Source of the DNA: a virus
Reading direction: 5' to 3' (one strand)
DNA length: 64,000 nucleotides
IMG/VR virus record: IMGVR_UViG_3300044974_001280
Coordinates: 62,001-126,000 of that record
Shown here: positions 57,799-64,000 of the stretch, piece after piece
Numbering within the stretch: position 1 is the first letter of the stretch
How the letters are laid out: each line of letters opens with the position of its first letter
Position numbers and translations under genes: made by a program
The notes under the pieces: model-generated
What the model saw: the letters and a program-made list of their open reading frames with translations, nothing else
What the model was told of the DNA's origin: nothing
The model's database searches: none

Positions 57799-58485
57799 GT
57801 GTCCAATCCAATTTACGTTGGGATAGATTTTTCTCTTAATTCCCCTGCCTATTGTTTGTATAAAAATGGCAACTACAGTTGGCTGTCTATTACTAGATCA
57901 GATAGAACCCAGCAATCTCTTATTAAATCCGCAATCAAACCCTATTCTGTCTTAGAGCAAATGCCTGATGTGCATTTGCTTTTTTTGAATAAATTGTCAT
58001 TTCCTGATTCTTATCCGGAAAAAGAAAGAGCAAAGATGCAGAACTACATCCAAATTGTAGACACCCTGTGGCATCATCTTATTTCTCAGTTAGAGCCTGA
58101 AGATGAACTAGTGATTGCGATGGAGGGTTTGAGCTTTGCCTCTAACGGAAATTCGTTAATTGATATTTCTATGGCTACGGCCCTACTCAGAGAAAGAATA
58201 ATCACGAGGACTGGCTTCGACAACTTTTATGTTTATTCTCCTACTGCCATTAAAAAATATGCCTATAAGGGAAACTGTAAAAAAGACGAGCTCTATCATG
58301 CCCTGTTAGAAAAAAGAGATCTTGAGACTGGTCTGAACAATTTCTTAGATACATTGAGAGCAGGAGCTTCCACTTGGATCTCATCCAGTAAGGTAGTTCA
58401 AAAGCCTCTCGATGATCTAATCGATGCCACCTGGATCTGTCTATACCTCATGTCATCAGAAAAAAAATTTTCAAAGGATATATAA
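57799..58485 (+). CDS. RuvC-like Holliday junction resolvase
   Basis: A 228-residue RNase H-fold nuclease. Acidic residues sit as expected for RuvC-type resolvases: D10 in YVGIDFSLNSPA, E109 in LVIAMEGLSF, and the D205-D206/D209 cluster in PLDDLIDATWICLY. KKYAYKGNCKKDELYHAL matches the 'K...G.a.K' helix. Such enzymes cut four-way DNA junctions, clearing recombination and packaging branches. T4 uses the unrelated endonuclease VII (gp49) instead. It starts with GTG. The frame ends inside the promoter element of gene 32. Confidence 0.75.
   Translation: MSNPIYVGIDFSLNSPAYCLYKNGNYSWLSITRSDRTQQSLIKSAIKPYSVLEQMPDVHLLFLNKLSFPDSYPEKERAKMQNYIQIVDTLWHHLISQLEPEDELVIAMEGLSFASNGNSLIDISMATALLRERIITRTGFDNFYVYSPTAIKKYAYKGNCKKDELYHALLEKRDLETGLNNFLDTLRAGASTWISSSKVVQKPLDDLIDATWICLYLMSSEKKFSKDI
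58477..58485 (+). promoter_or_regulatory. Putative late promoter element of gene 32
   Basis: GATATATAA coincides with the resolvase stop, 65 bases before the gene 32 ATG. This is the longest leader among the elements here. Confidence 0.5.
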
Positions 58486-58515
58486 AAAGGGGTGAAACTT
58501 TTTATTATTCTCTCC

Positions 58516-58550
58516 ATTAAAAGATCAAACTTAAAAAAATTAAAGAAATT
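58516..58550 (+). promoter_or_regulatory. A/T-rich gene 32 leader, possible autoregulatory operator
   Basis: Only 4 of 35 bases before the ATG at 58551 are G or C, and no stable hairpin is evident. T4 gp32 represses its own translation by binding an unstructured A/U-rich leader, so a similar control is possible here. Confidence 0.35.
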
Positions 58551-59549
58551 ATGGAAAATTTAGACATTTTTAATTTAGATTTGGACAATTTTATTACGAA
58601 ATCTAAGGAAAAAGAGGGCAAGGACCTTGAATTCTACAAGCCTTACCCAGAATCAGGTAAAGATGGAGTCTACAAATCTCTCATCAGATTTTTACCCAAT
58701 CAGGCAGATCCTGCCAAATCCAAGATCCACAAATATTATGTGTATTTGACCGATCCAAAAACTGGCGAGGGATTTTCAGTTGACTGTCCATCAACGGTGG
58801 GTAAAAAATCCATCTTAAAAGATATTTTCTGGAAGCTCAAGAATTCACATTCTGCAGCCGATCAGGAATTGGCCAAAGGGTTCAGTCGAAAGGAAGATTA
58901 CTATTCCTTGATTCAAGTTGTTCAGGACAAGAACAATCCAGATCTTGAAGGTAAAATCATGATCTTCAAATTTGGCAAAAAATTAAATGAAACTCTGGAG
59001 GCCCAATTAAAACCCGAATACGGAGAACCCTGTAATCCATTTGATCTGTTTGGAGGTAAACTCTTCTCTGTTCACTCTAGAAAAGTTGGGGAGTGGAACA
59101 ACTACGATCTTTGTTCTTTTGTAGGTGATAAATGTCCTATTGAAATCAATGGCAGAAAAATGAAGAAAACACCGGAAGATATGAGGGTGATCCTTGAATA
59201 CCTGGAAACAGGTCCTAAGAATCTTACCGCCTTCGATTATAGAGAGTGGGACGAGGACACAACTCAAAGGGTAATGAATGTCATTAAAAACACAGTACCC
59301 GATGGAAGGTTAGTCAACGAAATCTTGGCTGGTGTTAACAAATCAGATTCTAAAAGTTCTGGAGGTGGATATTCGGTCCCTACAGCTTCCCCTGTTTACC
59401 AGCCTACGACGAACGACATTTTTGAAGAAGCTTCTTCAACCTCGGTGGGCAAAAGTCCAGAACCCGAAGAAAAGACTAAAGCAGGAATCAAGAGACCATC
59501 TTCACCTGTCTCTGCTTCCACTTTGGATGATCTTTACGCAGATCTTTAA
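58551..59549 (+). CDS. 32: Single-stranded DNA-binding protein gp32
   Basis: A 332-residue homologue of T4 gp32 (301 residues), which coats single-stranded DNA in replication and recombination. Matches to the T4 pattern include EGKIMIFKFGKKLNETLEAQL, FGGKLFSVHSRKVGEWNNYD and the acidic C-terminus TLDDLYADL that recruits partners. The T4 zinc site (C...CPxC) is not conserved: VDCPSTVGKKS keeps one Cys, but the CPxC pair is absent. A Ser/Pro-rich linker precedes the tail. It has its own promoter element and strong terminator, so it looks like a single-gene unit, and it lies next to primase and helicase genes. Confidence 0.92.
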   Translation: MENLDIFNLDLDNFITKSKEKEGKDLEFYKPYPESGKDGVYKSLIRFLPNQADPAKSKIHKYYVYLTDPKTGEGFSVDCPSTVGKKSILKDIFWKLKNSHSAADQELAKGFSRKEDYYSLIQVVQDKNNPDLEGKIMIFKFGKKLNETLEAQLKPEYGEPCNPFDLFGGKLFSVHSRKVGEWNNYDLCSFVGDKCPIEINGRKMKKTPEDMRVILEYLETGPKNLTAFDYREWDEDTTQRVMNVIKNTVPDGRLVNEILAGVNKSDSKSSGGGYSVPTASPVYQPTTNDIFEEASSTSVGKSPEPEEKTKAGIKRPSSPVSASTLDDLYADL

Positions 59550-59567
59550 TTTTTAATGTGTTGGGGT

Positions 59568-59602
59568 AAGAGGAGAACCTGGGGAGGTTCTCCTCTTTTT
59601 TT
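59568..59602 (+). terminator. Strong intrinsic terminator after gene 32
   Basis: A perfect 13-bp stem, AAGAGGAGAACCT with AGGTTCTCCTCTT, around a GGGG loop, followed by a run of T. It lies 18 bases after the gene 32 stop. It is the only clear intrinsic terminator seen in the window. Confidence 0.93.
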
Positions 59603-59616
59603 AATTTACAGGATCT

Positions 59617-60681
59617 ATGGAACTAGAAAGAATTAAATCTCTGATTGGACATTCACTCCATAATGCCTTTCCGGGTGAAGGTGGAAAACAGAAAATTTTT
59701 CAAGCCGGTAATAGATTAAATTTTTCTTGTCCCTATTGTGGTGATAGTGACGATGCCAGAAAGAAAAGAGGCAATTTTTACACCAACACTTTTGCCTACA
59801 AATGTTACAACGGAGGATGTGGGGTTTTCAAAGATGGGTACGCTTTTTTTCGCGATTTTGGAGTGGCCTCAGATTTGACTCAAGAAGAAAAAAAAGATAT
59901 TCTAGATATCATTAGAGAAAATAAAGAAAAAAGAAAAACTTTATATGGTTCTTTTGATTTTTCTCTGCTTTTCAATCTTGATTTCAAGAAATATGTCATT
60001 TCCCGAAAGGAATTGATGAAAAGACTTTCTCTAGTGGAAGTAGAAGGTTCTCAAGTCGAATCATATTTACGCCGTAGGAATCAGCCTACAGATCACAGAT
60101 TTGCCTGGGACCCTAAACAGGAGAGATTATTTCTATTTAATTTGACCAATCATAATGAGGTGGTGGGTCTCCAATTGAGAAACATGTCCCTGCAAAAGGG
60201 GGGATCTAAATATTACACTTACAAGTTGTCCGGCATTTGGGAAAAGCTTTTAGGGGTTAGAGATGTCGAGTTCTTGAAACAATGCACAAAGATAGATCCA
60301 GTTTCCCATGTGTTCAACCTCTTTCAGGTTTCTTTTGACCACACCATCACCATCTTCGAGGGGCCAATGGATGCCTGGCTTTGGAAGAATTCAGTTGCCC
60401 TTTGCTCCGTAGAAAACAAATTTCCTTTCGAGTTTGATGATGTCCGATATTGGTATGACTGGGATGATGCAGGCAGAAGGAAAACATCGGAGCTTCTGAC
60501 GCAAGGACATTCTGTTTTTAACTGGAAAAAATTTCTGGAAGAAAATTCTATACCTGAAAATAGAAAATGGGATTTGAATGATCTAGTTAATTATTTGAGA
60601 GAAAAATCAATTAAAATAAAAAGATTCGATGGATACTTTACCTCCGAGGTACTAGATCTAGTTTCGTTCGTTACAACTTAA
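59617..60681 (+). CDS. 61: DNA primase, gp61/DnaG-type
   Basis: A 354-residue primase that makes RNA primers for lagging-strand synthesis. The N-terminal zinc ribbon has C38-P-Y-C41 and C63-YNGG-C68. The TOPRIM domain shows TIFEGPMDAWLW with catalytic E248, then YDWDDAGRR with D281 and D283, then KWDLNDLV. T4 gp61 has 342 residues. It partners with a gp41-type helicase, which is not in this window. The stop overlaps the next ATG (TAATG), and a terminator separates it from gene 32. Confidence 0.88.
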   Translation: MELERIKSLIGHSLHNAFPGEGGKQKIFQAGNRLNFSCPYCGDSDDARKKRGNFYTNTFAYKCYNGGCGVFKDGYAFFRDFGVASDLTQEEKKDILDIIRENKEKRKTLYGSFDFSLLFNLDFKKYVISRKELMKRLSLVEVEGSQVESYLRRRNQPTDHRFAWDPKQERLFLFNLTNHNEVVGLQLRNMSLQKGGSKYYTYKLSGIWEKLLGVRDVEFLKQCTKIDPVSHVFNLFQVSFDHTITIFEGPMDAWLWKNSVALCSVENKFPFEFDDVRYWYDWDDAGRRKTSELLTQGHSVFNWKKFLEENSIPENRKWDLNDLVNYLREKSIKIKRFDGYFTSEVLDLVSFVTT

Positions 60682-60884
60682 TGTTCATCAACTACACACC
60701 AGAGGAGAAACCAAAATCACCTCCCAAACTAAAATTTCCTTGTACCTTGCACGAGGTTCAAGATCTGGACAATTTAGAAAACATTGAAGAAAACTTTCAA
60801 ATGCCAAAACCTGTCAAAAAAGTAAATCGCTGCCAGATGGTAGAGCTAGGAAAAAATAAAAAGAGCAAAGGAGGCTTATTTTAA
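60681..60884 (+). CDS. Small hypothetical protein, 67 aa
   Basis: Coupled to the primase by a TAATG overlap and followed by the UvsY-like gene after 4 bases. The N-terminus is Pro/Lys-rich and the C-terminus basic (KKVNRCQMVELGKNKKSKGG). It is likely disordered, possibly an accessory of the replication machinery. No family is recognised. Confidence 0.5.
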   Translation: MFINYTPEEKPKSPPKLKFPCTLHEVQDLDNLENIEENFQMPKPVKKVNRCQMVELGKNKKSKGGLF

Positions 60885-60888
60885 CACT

Positions 60889-61329
60889 ATGTCGTCAGAA
60901 AAAGATTTTGTCAAACTATTCGAAGAGGAAAGAGCCGATTGGAGAGAAAAAATTCAGGGGATTTCGTTCAGTCTTAAAAACATTCATACCGTGGCGGAAG
61001 CCCAGATCGATCTTTTTACTACTCGACAAATCCTGATTGAATATGGCTTTAAGTTAGCAACCATCGTTACCAAACTGTCCTCCAAAGAAAGACAGGAGAG
61101 GGCTAGAAAAATGAAGGATTACCAGGAGAACAAAGATGTTCGGTATGGTTCTAATGATTTAAAAACAATGATAGAGGGTGAGGTGGCCGAGATTAATCAG
61201 AAAATTGAACTAGTTGAGGGCCATAGAAAATATATTGATCAAACAGTTCAAACTGTAGACCATATGCTATATGGGATCCGTCAAAGAATAGCCTTGGAAG
61301 ATTACCTCAGGGGTAATACAATCAAATAA
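60889..61329 (+). CDS. UvsY-like recombination mediator (possible)
   Basis: A 146-residue helical protein. Its size (T4 UvsY: 137), placement directly before the UvsW-like gene, and the layout of helix, basic segment (SSKERQERARKMKDYQENK), and a helix pair ending HMLYGIRQRIALEDYLRG resemble UvsY, which loads UvsX recombinase on gp32-coated DNA. Sequence identity with T4 looks low by eye, so the call is tentative. In T4 uvsY lies next to uvsW. No uvsX is in this window. Confidence 0.45.
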   Translation: MSSEKDFVKLFEEERADWREKIQGISFSLKNIHTVAEAQIDLFTTRQILIEYGFKLATIVTKLSSKERQERARKMKDYQENKDVRYGSNDLKTMIEGEVAEINQKIELVEGHRKYIDQTVQTVDHMLYGIRQRIALEDYLRGNTIK

Positions 61330-61338
61330 GGAAAAGAC

Positions 61339-62862
61339 ATGTTAAAATTTTTAGTGTCAGATGATAAACAATGGTTGTTACTGAATTCTTTGACCCCTGA
61401 AGTCGAAAAAAAGCAGGTTGAGATTTCTCTGACCCGAAAGGTAAACAATTGGTTCTTTCATCCCTTGGTAAAGAAAAAACTGTGGGATGGTTCCATCAGT
61501 TTCGTCGATAAAAGAGGACCGGTGTGGAAAGTTCCAACGGGTCTTTGGATGGAGATTCATAAATTAGGAAAAGAATACGGTTACGAGGTGGAGATTGAGG
61601 GACTGGAGGACCTTATTTTTTCAGACCTGACACTGGAGGAATTTACCTCTTGGGTCAATGAATTTTTTGCCAATAAGGAGATGAAACCCAGGGACTACCA
61701 GATTGAGGCAGCCTGGAAGATTGTTAAATTTAGGTATTCTGTGTCGGAGATAGCAACCTCTTCGGGTAAGACACTGATTGCCTTCATGATTTTTGCCTTT
61801 CTCAAGCAGAGGGGCATGATAAAAAAGTTTTTAATTGTAGTTCCTAGTACTAACCTTGTGTTTCAGGGCAATGACGATTTCATTGACTACGGGATCGATG
61901 AATTGGGGGTTAAGATCCAACAGATAGGAGGAGGCAGTAAAATGAGAGAAGGCTGCGATCTGATCATTGGCACCTTTCAATCTCTGGTCAAGCAGGAAAA
62001 GGAATTTTTCGAGGACGTGGATGCTGTTTTTGTGGACGAGTGTCACCATTCCAATTCAGTTTCCATCAAAAAAATTCTATCCAAATGCATGCACACGGGG
62101 TGGAGATTTGGTCTAACCGGAACCTTGACCAATCGGTCTTCTGCCGATCACCTGACCATCCAGCAGTATCTGGGCCCCGTGTTGGTCGAGATCTCTCCTG
62201 ATTTTCTTTTTCGGAACGACCACGCCACCCCTGTTTCTATTAAGGTTGTGATCCTCGATTGGCTAGATCAGGAGATCAAGGATAAACTTGCCCAGTTGAA
62301 ATTCTCTGCCCAGAATTTAGAGGGCAACGACATCTACAACATCGAAAGAAAATTGGTGATAGAGAGTGAAAAAAGAATTTCATATATCGTTGATTTTATT
62401 TCGAAAACATCCAAGAACTCCCTGGTGCTTTTTCAGTCCGTAAAGGATGAATACGGAAAGCAAATCTGGAATAGACTGAGAGAAATAGATAGTACGAAAG
62501 AGGTTTTCTACGTGGATGGAGACACTGATGAAAAATTAAGGGAGGAATACAAAGAGAGAATGAAGGACGGAGAAAATAAGATTCTGGTAGCAACCTTTGG
62601 TACATTTTCAACTGGAATTTCGATCAACAATCTTCATAACATTTTCTTGGTTGAATCATACAAAAGCGAGGTTTTGATCAAGCAAAGTCTGGGCAGGGGT
62701 ATGAGAAAAATGGAGGGCAAGGAGAAAGTGAACGTAATCGATTTTGTGGATGACTTTTCTACTCCTAAATACCTTAACTACCTGATGAAACACGGGGACG
62801 TTCGAATGCAAATTTATAAGAAAGAGAAATTCAAATACAAAGTCTTCAAGGTTAAATTGTGA
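61339..62862 (+). CDS. uvsW: UvsW-type DNA/RNA helicase
   Basis: A 507-residue superfamily 2 helicase. RDYQIEAAW is followed by Walker A IATSSGKTLIA (139-146 core), VPSTNLVFQ (motif Ia), VDECHH with D233-E-C-H236 (motif II), GLTGTLTN (motif III), FGTFSTGISI (motif V) and KQSLGRGMRKMEG (motif VI). The N-terminal ~110 residues match the UvsW DNA-binding domain position. T4 UvsW unwinds R-loops and branched DNA and helps shift from origin to recombination-dependent replication. T4's protein is longer. It begins after an AAGGAAAAG leader. Confidence 0.9.
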   Translation: MLKFLVSDDKQWLLLNSLTPEVEKKQVEISLTRKVNNWFFHPLVKKKLWDGSISFVDKRGPVWKVPTGLWMEIHKLGKEYGYEVEIEGLEDLIFSDLTLEEFTSWVNEFFANKEMKPRDYQIEAAWKIVKFRYSVSEIATSSGKTLIAFMIFAFLKQRGMIKKFLIVVPSTNLVFQGNDDFIDYGIDELGVKIQQIGGGSKMREGCDLIIGTFQSLVKQEKEFFEDVDAVFVDECHHSNSVSIKKILSKCMHTGWRFGLTGTLTNRSSADHLTIQQYLGPVLVEISPDFLFRNDHATPVSIKVVILDWLDQEIKDKLAQLKFSAQNLEGNDIYNIERKLVIESEKRISYIVDFISKTSKNSLVLFQSVKDEYGKQIWNRLREIDSTKEVFYVDGDTDEKLREEYKERMKDGENKILVATFGTFSTGISINNLHNIFLVESYKSEVLIKQSLGRGMRKMEGKEKVNVIDFVDDFSTPKYLNYLMKHGDVRMQIYKKEKFKYKVFKVKL

Positions 62863-62871
62863 ACAAGTTGG

Positions 62872-62880
62872 GATATATAA
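62872..62880 (+). promoter_or_regulatory. Putative late promoter element
   Basis: GATATATAA, ten bases after the uvsW stop and 17 bases before the chosen ATG at 62898. Confidence 0.5.
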
Positions 62881-62897
62881 ATCAAAAAATCAGATTT

Positions 62898-63452
62898 ATG
62901 ACTCCCAGATTAAAAAACTTTTCCATGTTTTCTGAGGCAATAAACAGAGAAAGAAGCAGGTTTAGATCCAATTTTGATAAAGAGGACGATTGGAGTAAGT
63001 TCGAAGAAATAGAGAGAAGGATAGAGGATCGATATTCAAGAAAAGAATCGGAAACGGGAATTGGTGAATTTTCAGATTCGGGAGCCAGAGCAAGATTTCA
63101 AGCTATGGCAGAAGATCCGAGTGGAGCTCCGCTAAGATTGGTCCGAATGGGCCTGTCCCTTGTTCAGAAGGTGGCTAAATCTATTGTTGATGTTTTTAAA
63201 ATGCCTTTTAGAGGTGGGGATTCTCTGGAGAGTCTTAAGAGACAAAAGAAAGATATGCTAGAAAAATGGGGTGAAACCATTACAAAAAGTGGCAGAAACA
63301 CAAGAGAAGACTATGAGGATTTCTATAGTAGAGCCTACGATAGTGGCAGAAGAACATTTGGAGATGATTTTGATCTAGATTCTCCCAGCTCTGAAGAAGG
63401 CAGGGTGTATTCAAGTTACATTAAAGGGGCCAGAAGATTTTACGATATTTGA
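62898..63452 (+). CDS. Hypothetical protein with FSEA-type N-terminus
   Basis: Start chosen at ATG 62898 (184 residues). A GTG at 62859 would add 13 residues, but it would overlap the uvsW stop and place the promoter element inside the gene. The chosen N-terminus, MTPRLKNFSMFSEAINRERS, fits the FSE-type family seen elsewhere here. The protein is strongly charged, rich in Arg, Asp, Glu and Ser, with one hydrophobic helix (LVRMGLSLVQKVAKSIVDVF). Function unknown; the next gene begins three bases later. Confidence 0.5.
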   Translation: MTPRLKNFSMFSEAINRERSRFRSNFDKEDDWSKFEEIERRIEDRYSRKESETGIGEFSDSGARARFQAMAEDPSGAPLRLVRMGLSLVQKVAKSIVDVFKMPFRGGDSLESLKRQKKDMLEKWGETITKSGRNTREDYEDFYSRAYDSGRRTFGDDFDLDSPSSEEGRVYSSYIKGARRFYDI

Positions 63453-63454
63453 GC

Positions 63455-64000
63455 ATGATTTATACCTACACACAATATATGGAATTAAATGAAGGAGGGG
63501 CTGCTATTGGCAGTTCTAGAAAGATCCGAGAGGATGAAGTGGCCAAAACTTTGACCCACTTAGGGGAAGCCCTTTTTCCCTTGCTGGGCGATGGAAAATT
63601 AAACAGGGACTTTTTGCTCATTGGCAGCATTGGAAAAAAAGAAAGTCCAGATGACACTTCCGGGGACGTGGATTTGGGAGTTTCTAAACCCTTCCTGGCC
63701 CAAAAATGGGGTGTTCCTGAATCCAAGGTGTTGGATGTAATGACCGAGAAACTGAAGGACCAACTCCCCGACATTTTGGGTTACAAACCGGAGATCAAAA
63801 TGTTTAAAGGGATCAACATAGTCAGCGTTGAATGGCCCATTGAGGGGAACATCAAGAACGGCACGGTTCAACTTGATCTGATTCCAATTGCGGATATGGA
63901 TTGGGCTAAATTTATTTTTTACTCCCCGGACCAGAGAAAAAAAGAATCCAAGTATAAATCTGCCCACAGGAATTGGCTTTTCCAGGCCATTCTTTCGGCC
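63455..64000 (+). CDS. Nucleotidyltransferase with LNEGG N-terminus (partial)
   Basis: Open from ATG 63455 to the end of the window (182 residues, incomplete at the 3' end). It has the nucleotidyltransferase signature: LLIGSIG with G57-S58, twelve residues later D71-V-D73-L, and a third Asp, D141, in VQLDLIPI. The N-terminus, MIYTYTQYMELNEGGA, contains L11-N12-E13-G14, matching the T4 prohead protease site pattern. It may be packaged in the head and transfer a nucleotide to host RNA or protein after injection, like T4 Alt in concept. The target is unknown. Confidence 0.6.
   Translation, partial: MIYTYTQYMELNEGGAAIGSSRKIREDEVAKTLTHLGEALFPLLGDGKLNRDFLLIGSIGKKESPDDTSGDVDLGVSKPFLAQKWGVPESKVLDVMTEKLKDQLPDILGYKPEIKMFKGINIVSVEWPIEGNIKNGTVQLDLIPIADMDWAKFIFYSPDQRKKESKYKSAHRNWLFQAILSA

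Noticed and set aside
62859-62897. GTG start of the gene after uvsW
   Set aside because: It would overlap the uvsW stop and put the promoter-like element inside the gene; ATG 62898 gives the shared FSE-type N-terminus.
1-64000. tRNA genes, insertion sequences, integrase or attachment sites
   Set aside because: Gaps between genes are mostly too short for tRNAs, no transposase or integrase motif was seen, and no flanking direct repeats were noticed by eye.

Overview
This window is a segment of a large, tightly packed tailed-phage genome with a contractile tail (myovirus layout), distantly related to T4. The T4-type markers are a gene 32 single-stranded DNA-binding protein, a gene 61-type primase, a UvsW helicase beside a possible UvsY, and a baseplate cluster with gp25, gp6 and probable gp27, gp5, gp53 and gp7 counterparts. 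No integrase, tRNA, rRNA, CRISPR array or insertion sequence was seen. Genes overlap or are separated by a few bases; no gene-free stretch reaches 300 bases (the largest gap is about 135 bases, 19515-19648). Start codons follow A-rich stretches and rarely a Shine-Dalgarno sequence. Together with propeller repeats of a kind common in Bacteroidota sensors, this suggests a Bacteroidota host; that is inference.

Layout. 1-195: end of an asparagine synthase-like gene. 258-6169: mostly unrecognised small genes, plus a glycosyltransferase-like protein and a Nudix hydrolase. 6187-16131: first baseplate block (candidate tube-initiator, gp53/LysM-like wedge, gp27-like hub, repeat-bearing structural protein, gp5-like spike, 888-aa protein). 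16176-19514: an S1-domain RNA-binding protein, an amidoligase-like protein with a beta-helix-like tail, and a 260-aa structural protein. 19649-30056: gp25, gp6, a small protein, a very large gp7-like wedge and a propeller-bearing tail protein. 30053-30757: phoH on the minus strand. 30817-52562: fibre and adhesin block containing a 3,778-aa modular giant (37591-48927) and two collagen-like fibre paralogues. 52572-57788: a nucleotidyltransferase-like protein, a possible lysis pair, a large virion protein and the probable tail tube. 57799-62862: replication and recombination genes (RuvC-like resolvase, gp32, primase, UvsY-like, UvsW). 62898-64000: a hypothetical protein and a second nucleotidyltransferase running off the window.

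Expression. A recurring GATATATAA / GATAAATA / GAATATATAC element lies about 10-65 bases before many first-of-operon genes on both strands. It resembles the T4 late promoter core TATAAATA. One copy is a perfect 12-bp palindrome placed between divergent genes. The only strong intrinsic terminator seen closes gene 32, which therefore looks like a single-gene unit.

Most unusual content: the giant protein with a von Willebrand A domain, a repeated cysteine motif and mucin-like Thr/Pro linkers; the phage-encoded S1-domain protein; the amidoligase-like protein; and several proteins sharing N-termini that resemble T4 capsid-targeting sequences, including a nucleotidyltransferase that could be packaged and delivered into the host.
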